From Williamsia muralis NBRC 105860 (lineage in GTDB: Bacteria > Actinomycetota > Actinomycetes > Mycobacteriales > Mycobacteriaceae): a stretch of DNA of 64,000 bases. Both the position numbers and the translations under genes were made by a program. Below the pieces are notes generated by a model. The model made no database searches. It worked only from the letters and a program-made list of their open reading frames with translations, and was not told where the DNA came from. The stretch lies in contig NZ_BDAP01000005.1 in the NCBI RefSeq assembly GCF_001598915.1, positions 401,189 through 465,188 of the forward strand, written 5' to 3'. Below are positions 34,967-44,225 of this stretch, piece after piece (position 1 is the stretch's first letter; every line of letters starts with the position of its first letter).

Positions 34967-36813
34967 CGGCGGGCACCACCCTGCTGCGACATCGACTGGC
35001 TCTGCGTCTGACCGGTCGGACCCTGATTCTGGATCTGACTGTGTCGACCGGTCACACCCGCCTGCTGTTGCTGTTGTTGCTGCTGCTGATCCTGCATGGC
35101 GGCGGTGTCCGGCCCCTGCTCGGTGGGAGTACTCGGAGCCCTGAGGTCTTGGCTCCGGACGAGTTCGTCGCCCGAGAGTTCGCGCTCCTCACCCGAAGTA
35201 CGGGTCGCGAGAACCCAGGTGTCCTTGGAGCCGCCACCCTGGCTCGAGTTGACCACCAGACTGCCTTCCGGGAGCGCCACCCGGGTCAGCCCGCCGGGCA
35301 GCACCCACACCGACTCGCCATCGTTGACGGCGAACGGACGCAGATCCACGTGACGCGGCGCCAGCTTGCCACCGATCTTGGTGGGCACCGTCGAGAGCTG
35401 CACCACCGGCTGCGCGATCCAGCCACGAGGGTCGAGTCTGACCTTGCGGGCCAGCACGTCCAGTTCCTCCGATGTGGCATCGGGACCGAAGACGATGCCG
35501 TAACCCCCTGATCCCTCAACGGGTTTCACCACGAGTTCGTCGATCCGGTCGAGCACCTCCTCGCGCTCGTCGTCGAGCCAGCAACGCAAGGTGTCGACGT
35601 TGCCGAGGCTGGGCTTCTCGCCCAGGTAGTACTCGATGATCTCGGGAACGTAGGTGTACGTGAGCTTGTCGTCACCGACCCCGTTGCCGACGGCACTGGA
35701 GATCACCACGTTGCCGGCACGTGCCGCGTTGAGCAGTCCGGCGACGCCCAGCATGGAGTCCGGACGGAACTGCATCGGGTCGAGGAAGTCGTCGTCGATG
35801 CGGCGGTAGATCACGTCTACTCGCTGCTCCCCCTCCGTGGTTCGCATGTACACCACGTTGTCGCGGCAGAAGAGGTCGCGGCCCTCCACCAATTCAACGC
35901 CCATCTGCCTGGCCAACAGCGAGTGCTCGAAGTACGCAGAGTTCGCCACTCCGGGGGTGAGGACAACGACGTTCGGGTCGGCCTCGTTGAATGCCGCCGA
36001 CGCCCGCAGGGCCCGGAGCAGGTGGGTCGAGTAGTCGCCGACTGCCCGAACTCGGTGTGAGGCAAACAGATCCGGGAACACCCTGGCCATGGTGCGACGG
36101 TTCTCCATCACGTACGACACACCCGATGGCGAGCGCAGGTTGTCCTCGAGCACCCGGAAGTCACCGTGCTCGTCGCGGATCAGGTCGATGCCGGCGACGT
36201 GGATACGAACCCCGTTGGGAGGCCTGATACCCACCGCCTGGCGATGGAAGTGCTCACATGAGGTGATCAGCCGTTTGGGAACGACCCCGTCGCGCAGGAT
36301 CTCCTGCTCGCCGTAGATGTCGTCGAGGAACATCTCCAGGGCTTTGACCCGCTGGGTGATTCCGCGTTCGAGCTTCGCCCATTCACCTGCCGAGATGACT
36401 CGGGGAACCACGTCGAGCGGGAACGGGCGCTCCTGCCCCGACAGCGAGAACGTGATGCCCTGATCGATGAAGGCCCGACCGAGAGCGTCGACGCGGGTGT
36501 CCAGGTCGGCACCGTCGTAACTGCCCAGGGACTTGTGGATCCCCCGGTACGGTCCGCGAACCTCGCCGTTGTCGTCGAACATCTCGTCGAACGCGCCGTC
36601 ATAAGGGCCCGCGGCGTAGCCGTTGAAGATGCCGCTCGGCTTCGCAGCGCCCTTCGCCGCGGTCTTCTTGGCCGGCGGCTTGGAACCGTTGCCTTTCGGC
36701 CCGGCCACCTTTGCCGGCTTCTTCTTGCCCGTCGTGGTCTCGGCTGACACCTTGGTACCGGTGGCGCGAGTGGCCACGGCGCGCTTTGACCCTGCTGCAG
36801 TTGCCGCACTCAT
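34963..36813 (-). CDS. Circularly permuted ATP-grasp protein with unusual basic N-tail and polyQ C-tail
   Basis: The core (about residues 60-545) is a circularly permuted ATP-grasp type 2 protein, seen in FNGYAAGPYDGAFDEMF, DNLRSPSGVSYVMENRR, VVLTPGVANSAYFEHSLLARQMGVELVEG and VVKPVEGSGGYGIVFGP. Such proteins are proposed peptide ligases. The 616-residue product is longer than the mycobacterial form (about 550). Residues 1-60 are Lys/Ala/Pro-rich (KKKPAKVAGPK, PAKKTAAKGAAKP), like a histone-H1 or HupB tail. The C-terminus has a run of nine Gln and many Gln/Ser/Gly. The ATG at 36813 was chosen; a frame reaching 37224 overlaps rpsT antisense and is not credible. Confidence 0.9.
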   Translation of the reverse strand: MSAATAAGSKRAVATRATGTKVSAETTTGKKKPAKVAGPKGNGSKPPAKKTAAKGAAKPSGIFNGYAAGPYDGAFDEMFDDNGEVRGPYRGIHKSLGSYDGADLDTRVDALGRAFIDQGITFSLSGQERPFPLDVVPRVISAGEWAKLERGITQRVKALEMFLDDIYGEQEILRDGVVPKRLITSCEHFHRQAVGIRPPNGVRIHVAGIDLIRDEHGDFRVLEDNLRSPSGVSYVMENRRTMARVFPDLFASHRVRAVGDYSTHLLRALRASAAFNEADPNVVVLTPGVANSAYFEHSLLARQMGVELVEGRDLFCRDNVVYMRTTEGEQRVDVIYRRIDDDFLDPMQFRPDSMLGVAGLLNAARAGNVVISSAVGNGVGDDKLTYTYVPEIIEYYLGEKPSLGNVDTLRCWLDDEREEVLDRIDELVVKPVEGSGGYGIVFGPDATSEELDVLARKVRLDPRGWIAQPVVQLSTVPTKIGGKLAPRHVDLRPFAVNDGESVWVLPGGLTRVALPEGSLVVNSSQGGGSKDTWVLATRTSGEERELSGDELVRSQDLRAPSTPTEQGPDTAAMQDQQQQQQQQQAGVTGRHSQIQNQGPTGQTQSQSMSQQGGARR

Positions 36814-36885
36814 GTGAACATCGTGCCGTAAGTGGCTGGTGTTGGCAGTCTTGCCAGCGGTATCCGCTACCTGCCCCGCTGCGAT

Positions 36886-36915
36886 TTGGGTGCGCACCGG
36901 GCCGGCTGGTAACGT
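36886..36915 (+). promoter_or_regulatory. Predicted rpsT promoter
   Basis: TTGGGT (36886-36891) and TAACGT (36910-36915) are spaced by 18 bases, and lie 55 bases before the rpsT start. The stretch 36814-36970 between the divergent ATP-grasp and rpsT genes shows no other feature. Confidence 0.5.
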
Positions 36916-36970
36916 AGTGCGCTGGTGCTGACACCAAAACCCGTATCGCTGAGCTAAGGAAAACACACGC

Positions 36971-37231
36971 GTGGCAAACATCAAGTCGCAGATCAAGCGG
37001 AACAAGACCAACGACAGCGCACGGCTGCGCAACCAGTCGGTGAAGTCGTCGCTGCGGACCGCGATTCGCTCCTTCCGCGAGGCCGTCTCAGCCGGCGAGA
37101 AGGATAAGGCTTCCGAGTTGCTGGTCAGCACCAGCAAGAAGCTCGACAAGGCCGCGAGCAAGGGCGTCATCCACGCCAACCAGGCAGCCAACAAGAAATC
37201 GGCGATGGCTGTCTCGCTCAACAAGCTCTGA
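36971..37231 (+). CDS. rpsT: 30S ribosomal protein S20
   Basis: The 86-residue protein begins [14 protein letters not shown] and is basic and helical throughout, as S20 is; it binds 16S rRNA early in 30S assembly. The start is GTG at 36971 (GTGGCAAACATC). A strong terminator-like hairpin follows 45 bases after the stop. rpsT next to holA is common. Confidence 0.98.
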   Translation: MANIKSQIKRNKTNDSARLRNQSVKSSLRTAIRSFREAVSAGEKDKASELLVSTSKKLDKAASKGVIHANQAANKKSAMAVSLNKL

Positions 37232-37275
37232 TCGAGCCCGCCCGATAACCGGGCACAACTGAACTTTTCATACCT

Positions 37276-37317
37276 CGCTCACCCCGACGATCCCCCACGC
37301 GGTCGTCGGGGTGAGCG
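37276..37317. terminator. rpsT terminator hairpin
   Basis: CGCTCACCCCGACGA (37276-37290) pairs perfectly with TCGTCGGGGTGAGCG (37303-37317) over a 12-base loop. It lies between the convergent rpsT and holA genes and can serve both. No long T run follows. Confidence 0.8.
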
Positions 37318-37388
37318 TCGTCTGATCACCTGCCGCCTCGCATGCCTCACCCCGGATTGCTCCAGAAGTTTCTGGCCGGTGGGCGCTG

Positions 37389-38351
37389 TCAGCGACGACG
37401 AGAGGGACGCAGATCGGCGACCGCGGCCACCGCGCGTTGCAGACTGTAATCCGCGTCGGCGGCTTGACCTTTCACCTCGCCGTTCAAGGTTGCCACCACG
37501 GTCATCGCCTTGGCGATGGACACCGAGTCCCATGCCGACGCCTGGCCCTGAACCTTTTTCACCCGCCACGGCGGCATGCCCAGTTCCGACGCAGCCGAAT
37601 ACTGATCCATCCTGCCGATACCGCGCACCCGGGCGATCGCATGCACCGCTTCGGCCAACGCATCGGCGAGCAGAACGTGCGGAACACCGTGATGATGAGC
37701 CCATTGCAATGATTCCAGGGCCCCTGGCCGGTCACCGGTGACCGCCTTGTCGGCGACTTCGAAGCCGGTGATCTCCGGGCGACCCGAGTAGTAGCGGGCG
37801 ACCGCGGCCACGTCCACCTTGCCCCCGGTGTCGGCGGCAAGCTGACTGCACGCTGCAGCCAGCTCGCGCAGGTCTGCCCGTACCGAATCCAAGATCTTCT
37901 CGACGACGTCGGGGCCCGCCTTCACACCGTGACTGCGTAGTTCGTTGCGGACGAAATCCGCTCGTGCCGATGGTTTGAGCGCAGCGCAGTCGTGCTCTTC
38001 GACACCCGACTTCCGCAGGGCGGCGACCATGGATTTCGCACGCCCCGACCCGGAATGGACCACCACCAGCGTGACGCCTTCAGGCGGACTCGCTGCCACT
38101 TCGGTGACCAGCTTGGCCGGTTCCTTCCCGGCTTCACCGGCGGCCTCCAGGATCACGATGCGATCTTCGGCGAACAACGACGGACTGAGCAGTTCTGCGA
38201 GTTCGTGTTCGGTCGCATCTCCGGCGCGTAGCCGCGTCACCGGGATATCGCCGGGATTGTCGACCGACCCCCTGACGGCGGCAACGATGCCCGCGGTTGC
38301 CCGCTCACAGAGAAACTCGTCGTCGCCCAACACCAGATGCACACTGCTCAC
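37389..38351 (-). CDS. holA: DNA polymerase III subunit delta
   Basis: HolA is the clamp-loader subunit that opens the beta clamp. The 320-residue protein has the AAA+-like delta fold: LVLGDDEFLCERA at the start, LVVVHSGSGRAKSM, and a C-terminal collar (MPPWRVKKVQGQASAW) as in the family. As expected for delta there is no functional Walker A. It lies downstream of comEC, with 30 bases between them, on the same strand. Confidence 0.92.
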   Translation of the reverse strand: MSSVHLVLGDDEFLCERATAGIVAAVRGSVDNPGDIPVTRLRAGDATEHELAELLSPSLFAEDRIVILEAAGEAGKEPAKLVTEVAASPPEGVTLVVVHSGSGRAKSMVAALRKSGVEEHDCAALKPSARADFVRNELRSHGVKAGPDVVEKILDSVRADLRELAAACSQLAADTGGKVDVAAVARYYSGRPEITGFEVADKAVTGDRPGALESLQWAHHHGVPHVLLADALAEAVHAIARVRGIGRMDQYSAASELGMPPWRVKKVQGQASAWDSVSIAKAMTVVATLNGEVKGQAADADYSLQRAVAAVADLRPSRRR

Positions 38352-38381
38352 CCGGCCATCGTGCCAGAGACCGGCGACAGG

Positions 38382-39791
38382 TCACCACAGAGTGATCGTG
38401 GCCATCGGAAGAGAACTCAACTGCTCGGCCACCACCACCATCCACCACAGGGCCGGACCGACGAACCGGACCAGCAATGTTGCCAGCGGCGGGCAGAGCA
38501 CCACCAGGGCCGCAGCGGCCGTACCCAGCACGGTGATGGGCGGGACCGCAAGGGTCACCGCGATGTTCGCGACGATGGCCACCAGGCTGATCTGACCGCT
38601 GATCATCACGACGATCGGAAGGGTGACCACCTGCGCCGCGACCGCGACGGCCAGCACCTCGGCGACACCACCCGGAACGCGGTGCCGTCGAAGCCGATCC
38701 ACGATCGGTGGTGCCATCACGATCAGCCCAGCAGTTGCCGCGACCGACAGCATGAATCCCGGATGGACGGCAAAGGCGGGCCAGATCAGCAACAGCACAA
38801 CGATGGCCGTACACAGCGCAGGCATCGCCTGGGCCCGTCGCCTGACCAGCAACGCGAGCAGTCCCACCGCACCCATCACAGCTGCCCGCACCACACTCGG
38901 ACTCGGTCGGACCAGCAGCACAAAAACCACGATGGCGCAGGCGATCACAGTCACCGACAGACGGGGCCCGGCACCCACCGCTCGCACGGCCAGGAGCAGA
39001 GCACCGATGATGATCGCAAAATTGGCGCCAGACACAGCCGTGAGGTGCGACAGCCCGCACGTTCGAAATGCGGTCTTGAGGTCTTCGTCCAGAGTCGAGA
39101 TGTCCCCCAGCACCATTCCGGGCACCAATCCTGATTCCGGGGTACCCAGTGCCCGTGAGGCCGTCTCCTGGAACCGGGTCCGGACCTCTGCTCCGGCGCG
39201 CTGATACCAGGGCGGCGCACGCACCCGGCTGGGCGGCGCGGAGACGGTCAGCGTGGCCACGGTGAGGTCCGGGCGCCGCGGCGCCGACACCTTGGCGACA
39301 GTCGAGAGTGTCTGTCCCGGAACAAGACCGGACCATCCGTCCATCGGGCCCAGCACGGTCGCCGCCGTGTCGGCGACATCCCGGCCCCGCACCGACACCA
39401 CATCGACCGCGAGCACCACCCGATCGGTGCCGGCGATGATGCGCGGGTCGTCTGACACCCGAAGGGTCATGATTGTCTTGCTTCCGCGCATCGACTCGGC
39501 CGCCAGCGGGTGCTCGGCCAGTTGGTGCTGACGCACCACCAGCGCCCACCCGAATCCGGCCATGGTTCCGGCGACCCCCAACACCACAGGCAGAACCAGC
39601 AGCCGAGATCCGCGTGCCGTCCAAGCGATCGCCACGAGCGCGACCACACTGACCGATACGCTGGCCGCGACCGTGATGCCAAGGGGGCCAACAATCCCCA
39701 CGACCGTCATGGTCCACGCTCCGACTGCCGCGGGCACCAGCCGCACGTCGAGACCCACCGACGTGGGCGCCCGGACGTCGGTGCCGTTCAC
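38382..39791 (-). CDS. comEC: ComEC/Rec2-type membrane channel protein, short form
   Basis: ComEC carries single-stranded DNA across the membrane during transformation. The 469-residue product has about ten membrane segments and the Competence-domain signature LSHLTAVSGANFAI (about 265-278). The N-terminal part contains two or three membrane segments and an OB-fold-like stretch (IMTLRVSDDP). The C-terminal metallo-beta-lactamase domain of full-length ComEC is absent: the stop falls after the last membrane helices. The GTG at 39791 overlaps the comEA stop (GTGTGA); the longer open frame is comEA read out of frame. Confidence 0.88.
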   Translation of the reverse strand: MNGTDVRAPTSVGLDVRLVPAAVGAWTMTVVGIVGPLGITVAASVSVSVVALVAIAWTARGSRLLVLPVVLGVAGTMAGFGWALVVRQHQLAEHPLAAESMRGSKTIMTLRVSDDPRIIAGTDRVVLAVDVVSVRGRDVADTAATVLGPMDGWSGLVPGQTLSTVAKVSAPRRPDLTVATLTVSAPPSRVRAPPWYQRAGAEVRTRFQETASRALGTPESGLVPGMVLGDISTLDEDLKTAFRTCGLSHLTAVSGANFAIIIGALLLAVRAVGAGPRLSVTVIACAIVVFVLLVRPSPSVVRAAVMGAVGLLALLVRRRAQAMPALCTAIVVLLLIWPAFAVHPGFMLSVAATAGLIVMAPPIVDRLRRHRVPGGVAEVLAVAVAAQVVTLPIVVMISGQISLVAIVANIAVTLAVPPITVLGTAAAALVVLCPPLATLLVRFVGPALWWMVVVAEQLSSLPMATITLW

Positions 39792-40711
39792 ACCGTGACC
39801 TTGTCCTTCAGCTTCTCCAGGCGGGCGGGACCGATCCCGTCGACTTCGGCCAGCTGATCGACCGAGGTGAAGCTCCCGTGGGCCTGCCGCCACGCGATGA
39901 TCGCTGCCGCGGTGACGGGGCCCACCCCGGGTAGCGTGTCCAGCTCGGCTTCGGTCGCCGTGTTCAGGTTCACCGTGCCCGCCCCATCGGCCGTTCCTGC
40001 CGGACCGGGCCCGGATGGTGCGGTGCCGGCGGCGGCCGGCGGACTCCCGGCACCGTCCACCGCGACGACGGCACTGCGCATCTGAAAGCCTCCCGCCGGA
40101 TCGGTGAAACCGACCAGTACCTGATCGCCGTCCCGAAGCGGCTGAGCCAGGTTGAGGCTCAACAGATCTGCGTTCGGCTTCGCTCCCCCTGCCTTGTCGA
40201 TGGCGTCGGCGACACGAGCTTGCGGAGGTAACCGGACCAATCCGGGACGGTGCACCAAACCGACCACGCTCACCACCAGTTCCTCCGGGGGCGCAGCGCT
40301 CGGCGGCGGTGGTGCAGTGTCCATCGGGGCCGGGACACCCGCCGATTCCGGGAAGCTGACGGGGACCTCTGATCCCGCGTCGGGCCCGGCGAACGCGGTG
40401 TACAACGCGATCAGAGTTGCCACGACTCCGACCGCCACCAACCCGATCGCCGCTGCCGGGGTCGAACGCCATCGCCGTCGCAGCGGTCCGAAGTCGAGGT
40501 CGTCGGGGTCATCGGTCCAGTGACCACGTGCGCGGCCGGCCGAATCCGCTGGCGGAACATCGCCACCGCCATCGGGCGAATCAGGGTTGTCGTGCATCCA
40601 CTGCGCCGAACCGAGCCACGCAGGGGCCATCGGTTCTGCCACCGGGACGGATGGTTCAGGCGTGTCCGACGCGGTCGGCGACGCCGTCAACCGGTCCAGG
40701 TTGCTTCTCAT
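39788..40711 (-). CDS. comEA: ComEA-like DNA-binding protein
   Basis: The 307-residue protein has a long Pro/Asp-rich cytoplasmic N-terminus of about 85 residues, one membrane segment (about 85-107, PAAAIGLVAVGVVATLIALYTAF), an SLBB domain (VVSVVGLVHRPGLVRLPPQARVADAI) and a C-terminal helix-hairpin-helix pair (TVNLNTATEAELDTLPGVGPVTAAAII). It would display a DNA-binding domain outside the membrane and pass DNA to ComEC. It is coupled to comEC by a 4-base overlap. Confidence 0.92.
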   Translation of the reverse strand: MRSNLDRLTASPTASDTPEPSVPVAEPMAPAWLGSAQWMHDNPDSPDGGGDVPPADSAGRARGHWTDDPDDLDFGPLRRRWRSTPAAAIGLVAVGVVATLIALYTAFAGPDAGSEVPVSFPESAGVPAPMDTAPPPPSAAPPEELVVSVVGLVHRPGLVRLPPQARVADAIDKAGGAKPNADLLSLNLAQPLRDGDQVLVGFTDPAGGFQMRSAVVAVDGAGSPPAAAGTAPSGPGPAGTADGAGTVNLNTATEAELDTLPGVGPVTAAAIIAWRQAHGSFTSVDQLAEVDGIGPARLEKLKDKVTV

Positions 40712-40802
40712 ACCCGAACGGTAGGAGCCAGATTTCTGCGTTCAGATCAGAACGCCACCCGGCGACGCGGTGCTGTGGACAACCCGGCGAGTGTTGACAA
40801 AG

Positions 40803-41651
40803 TCAGTCGACATCGATGTGGTCGAGCGACGTTGTCACAGCGATCCCCACCGCACCGCTCCCCACATGTCGCGACAACACGGGCCCGAGGTCGGATTGCA
40901 CCAGCGAGGTGATGGTGAGCTTGGACTGCAGGGAGTCGATGATCTGCTCGGCCAATTCGGGTGCGTCGCAATGCTGTACACCCAGCGTGATGGGACGGCG
41001 TTCGGCGACGTCCACGGCCGTGTCGATCATCTTGGCGATCGCCTTGGACATGGTTCGCTGTTTTTCCTTGAGGGCCAGCGTGCCATCGACCACCCGAAGT
41101 ATCGGCTTGATCGCGAGGGCCGAGGCGAACAGGCGGGTGGTGGCACCGATGCGACCACTCGACCGCAGGTTCTCGAGTTGTTGTACACACAGCAGACACT
41201 CCGTGGTGGACCCCACCCGGATCGCTGCCTCATACGCCCGGTCCATGTCGGCGCCGGTCTCCGCGGTCTGCGCGGCGGCGATCGCCGCAAACCCGACCCC
41301 CAGACCCACGGTGCGGGAATCGACCACTCGGATGCGGCCCTGGAACTTCTCGGCCGCCAGTCTCGCCGAGCCCCATGTCCCGCTGAACCGACGCGACAGA
41401 TGTACGGCGATCACGCCGTCGCCGTCACTGAGGTCGACCGCCTTCTCATAGGCGGCCTCGAGATCGGCCGGGGAGACGCCGGACGTGGTGGTCTGCGGAT
41501 CGTTGAAGATGTCCGGGCCGATGTTGTCGACATCCTCGAGCAGATCCTGATCGGCGGTCAGCACATGCATGGGTACTTGCTCGATGCGGTACCGCTCGCG
41601 GATCGGCGCGGGCAGGCGGGCCGACGAGTCGGTGACGATGGTGACGGTCAC
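40803..41651 (-). CDS. DegV-family fatty-acid-binding protein
   Basis: The 282-residue protein starts [27 protein letters not shown] and has [14 protein letters not shown] and the later [14 protein letters not shown], all DegV features. DegV proteins bind fatty acids and, in Firmicutes, hand them to fatty-acid kinase; no FakA-type gene is adjacent, though a DAK2/YloV-type protein is encoded at 52.7-54.4 kb. The GTG overlaps the octT stop by 4 bases. Confidence 0.92.
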   Translation of the reverse strand: MTVTIVTDSSARLPAPIRERYRIEQVPMHVLTADQDLLEDVDNIGPDIFNDPQTTTSGVSPADLEAAYEKAVDLSDGDGVIAVHLSRRFSGTWGSARLAAEKFQGRIRVVDSRTVGLGVGFAAIAAAQTAETGADMDRAYEAAIRVGSTTECLLCVQQLENLRSSGRIGATTRLFASALAIKPILRVVDGTLALKEKQRTMSKAIAKMIDTAVDVAERRPITLGVQHCDAPELAEQIIDSLQSKLTITSLVQSDLGPVLSRHVGSGAVGIAVTTSLDHIDVD

Positions 41652-42409
41652 AGTGCCACGCTAGTCGCGGTCGCGGCGGCGACGGCATCGCCCACCAGGT
41701 CGGCCACCTCCCGATGACAGCCGAACCCCCAGTGGATCCCGTCCGGGTTGCCTTCACCGTGGTCGAAATGGCGTGCCGTCGGCTCCAACAGGTCGACCAG
41801 GGGCACCTGCGCCTGCGTTGCCCAATCAGTCATCGCGCCAACGGTTTTCGGTCGCCCGGCATGGACGTTCCCGTAGTACGGACTCCGATGGGTGGACGGC
41901 AGGCAGGCGACCACCGGCAGGTCGGGGCGTATTGCGACCAGCGCCTCGTAAATCTTCGTCAGGTAGTCGGTGGTCAACGCGGGCGGCAGCGCCAACGGCC
42001 ATCCGAGCGGCGAGAGTCGCGGTTGCAGCCACCCGTATGCGTTGCGGACCTGCTGGCGCAGGGCAGGAGGACGGATGTACCGAATCTGCTCACGGAGCGC
42101 CGTCGGAAGTGGTGACGGCAACGAATCCATCCCGCCGAAGGCGAACACCACGGCCTTGGCCCTCGGAACCGCCGACCAGATGCGCGGGTCCTGGGTGAGG
42201 GCCCACCACACGTCACGGCTGGTCCAGCCGATGCGCCCGAACAACTCCAGACGCAGATCCAGGCGATCGGCCGCCAGGACCGGCCAGATCCGGGGGTCAT
42301 CGGCAGGTAGACCACCGGTGGGCCCGTAGTAGGCCAGCGAGTCGGACAGGACCAGCAGGCTGTCGCGGACCGGCGGTCGACTCGGCGAGATGCCGTCGCT
42401 TGAACTCAT
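41648..42409 (-). CDS. octT: SGNH-type diglucosylglycerate octanoyltransferase
   Basis: The 253-residue protein has an SGNH-hydrolase-like start, [13 protein letters not shown], with the probable nucleophile Ser24, and ends with [17 protein letters not shown] (Asp-x-x-His). The homologue beside gpgP in mycobacteria (Rv2418c) was identified as OctT, which octanoylates diglucosylglycerate during methylglucose lipopolysaccharide synthesis; assignment here rests on resemblance and the same neighbour. The ATG at 42409 lies 7 bases after the gpgP stop. Confidence 0.85.
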   Translation of the reverse strand: MSSSDGISPSRPPVRDSLLVLSDSLAYYGPTGGLPADDPRIWPVLAADRLDLRLELFGRIGWTSRDVWWALTQDPRIWSAVPRAKAVVFAFGGMDSLPSPLPTALREQIRYIRPPALRQQVRNAYGWLQPRLSPLGWPLALPPALTTDYLTKIYEALVAIRPDLPVVACLPSTHRSPYYGNVHAGRPKTVGAMTDWATQAQVPLVDLLEPTARHFDHGEGNPDGIHWGFGCHREVADLVGDAVAAATATSVAL

Positions 42410-42416
42410 CAACAGG

Positions 42417-43085
42417 TCACTGCACTGCGTCGTCGGCGACCTCGGCCGACGCGTTCCACACATCGAGCCGCCACGTGGTCTCGTCGTCGGCGCCGTGACC
42501 GCTCAGCTGGACCCAACTCGTGTTGGCGAGACCCCCGAGGACGGGCCAGTGGCTCACCGGCAACCGCAGCAGGCCCGCCGTCATCGCAGCGATGACACCG
42601 CCGTGAGCCACCAGGACCACGGGGGCATCCGCGTCGTCGCCGCGCCCCCAGTCCCCCAACTCGGCCACGAGTTCGTCGACCACCGGCATGCTGCGCTGGG
42701 CCACATCGGTGCGACTCTCGCCACCGGGCGGTCGCCATGAGGCATCGTCGCGCCACACCTTGCGGGCCCCGGGCATCTGGGCATCCACTTCATGGTGGGT
42801 CAGACCCTGCCACTCACCGAGATGCGTTTCACGCAGACGACGATCGGTGGCAACCTCCATGCCCACCTGATCGGCAAGGGCAGCCGCGGTGTCGCGGGCC
42901 CGCCGCAGATCCGAGGAGATGATCAACCGTGGGCCGCGGGAAGCCAACACTTTCGCCGCCGCAGCGGCCTGCCGAACTCCGAGTTCGGACAGGTCGGTGT
43001 CGAGTTGCCCCTGCATGCGGCTGCCTGCGTTGTAGTCGGTCTGGCCGTGGCGCAGAAGAAGCAGTCGTCGTACAACCGGGGTCAT
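42417..43085 (-). CDS. gpgP: Glucosyl-3-phosphoglycerate phosphatase
   Basis: The protein is a histidine phosphatase with LRHGQTDYN (Arg12 and His13 catalytic), [29 protein letters not shown] and VLVAHGGVI (second His). GpgP removes phosphate from glucosyl-3-phosphoglycerate in the methylglucose lipopolysaccharide pathway; it resembles Rv2419c in sequence and length. I chose ATG 43085 (222 residues). A GTG at 43133, preceded by GGGGTG and overlapping the rsfS stop by 8 bases, would add 16 residues and is a real alternative. Confidence 0.9.
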   Translation of the reverse strand: MTPVVRRLLLLRHGQTDYNAGSRMQGQLDTDLSELGVRQAAAAAKVLASRGPRLIISSDLRRARDTAAALADQVGMEVATDRRLRETHLGEWQGLTHHEVDAQMPGARKVWRDDASWRPPGGESRTDVAQRSMPVVDELVAELGDWGRGDDADAPVVLVAHGGVIAAMTAGLLRLPVSHWPVLGGLANTSWVQLSGHGADDETTWRLDVWNASAEVADDAVQ

Positions 43086-43125
43086 CCGTTCGACGCTCGA
43101 GTCGTGGCCGTCCGGCCGAATCGAC

Positions 43126-43533
43126 TCATTCACCAAGGTCACCCCGATCGCTGTCACCGGCTTCCGCAGTGGATTCGATTCCGGGGATCTCGATGATCGG
43201 GCAGTCTTTCCACAGCCGTTCGAGGGCGTAGAACTCGCGCTCCTCGTTGTGCAGCACGTGGATCACCACGTCGATGTAGTCGAGGAGGGTCCAACGGCCT
43301 TCTCTGGTCCCCTCCCGACGGACAGGTTTGTTGCCCGCCTCGCGGAGCTTTTCTTCGATCTCGTCGACGATCGACGCGACCTGACGTTCGTTGTCGGCCG
43401 ATGCGATCACGAAACAGTCGGTGATCACGAGCTGTTCGGACACGTCGATCACGATGACGTTGGCGGCCAACTTGTCGGCGGCCGCGTGGGCGGCCACGGT
43501 TGCCATGGAAACCGCCTCGGATGACGCTGTCAC
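43126..43533 (-). CDS. rsfS: Ribosomal silencing factor RsfS
   Basis: The 135-residue protein has the RsfS core: [32 protein letters not shown] and [30 protein letters not shown]. It binds L14 and blocks subunit joining in starvation. The GTG at 43533 overlaps the nadD stop (GTGA) and has AAAGG upstream. The nadD-rsfS-gpgP order is that of mycobacteria. Confidence 0.95.
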   Translation of the reverse strand: MTASSEAVSMATVAAHAAADKLAANVIVIDVSEQLVITDCFVIASADNERQVASIVDEIEEKLREAGNKPVRREGTREGRWTLLDYIDVVIHVLHNEEREFYALERLWKDCPIIEIPGIESTAEAGDSDRGDLGE

Positions 43534-44186
43534 TGAATGCCTTTCGATTGGTATAACTTTCGCTTGCTGATGTACTGCACCACCCCGTCGGGAACGAGGT
43601 ACCACACCGGCCGGCCGGTGCCGGCACGCATCCGGCAATCGGTCGAAGAAATGGCCAGCGCCGGTATCTCCATCAGATGAAGGGTATCGGGCGGCAGCTT
43701 GTCGAGGTGCTGGTCGAGATGTGCGGCGCCGAGTTCATACCCCGGCCGACTCACGCCGACGAAGCTCGCGAACTCGAACAAACCCTCCCAGTTCTGCCAC
43801 GACAGGATCGACGCCAACGCGTCGGCGCCGGTGATGAAGAACAACTCCGCGTCCGGGTTGAGTGTGTGCAGGTCGCGAAGGGTGTCGACGGTGTACGTGT
43901 CCCCGTGGCGATCGATGTCCACCCTACTCACCGAGAACCGGGGGTTGGCCGCAGTGGCGATCACCGTCATCAGATAGCGGTCTTCCGGCGGGCTCACGTT
44001 CCGGTCCGACCGGTTCTTCTGCCAGGGTCGTCCGGTGGGGACAAAGATGACCTCGTCCAGGTCGAACCGGTCGGCAACCTCGCTCGCCGCCACCAGGTGA
44101 CCGTTGTGGATCGGATCGAAAGTGCCGCCCATCACCCCGATCCGCCGACCGCGCGGCTGCTGTCGGTCTGGCGCGATCTCGGGCAT
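43530..44186 (-). CDS. nadD: Nicotinate-nucleotide adenylyltransferase
   Basis: NadD makes deamido-NAD from nicotinate mononucleotide. The 218-residue protein has the nucleotidyltransferase motif [11 protein letters not shown] (20-30) and the C-terminal ISSTDCRMR, the ISSTxIR equivalent. ATG 44186 was chosen; a GTG at 44219 would add 11 residues. It is 39 bases downstream of the vWA gene and is coupled to rsfS. Confidence 0.94.
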   Translation of the reverse strand: MPEIAPDRQQPRGRRIGVMGGTFDPIHNGHLVAASEVADRFDLDEVIFVPTGRPWQKNRSDRNVSPPEDRYLMTVIATAANPRFSVSRVDIDRHGDTYTVDTLRDLHTLNPDAELFFITGADALASILSWQNWEGLFEFASFVGVSRPGYELGAAHLDQHLDKLPPDTLHLMEIPALAISSTDCRMRAGTGRPVWYLVPDGVVQYISKRKLYQSKGIQ

Positions 44187-44225
44187 AGGGGCTGAGTGTA
44201 CTGAGCGTGTGAGGTCCACAGCAGA

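Noticed and set aside
34963..37224. Extended 753-codon version of the ATP-grasp gene
   Set aside because: The extra N-terminus would read antisense through rpsT and its promoter. The ATG at 36813 gives a sensible protein.
38305..39717. 470-codon minus-strand frame overlapping comEC in another frame
   Set aside because: Gly/Arg-rich and without membrane segments, while the comEC frame has the Competence signature and about ten helices.
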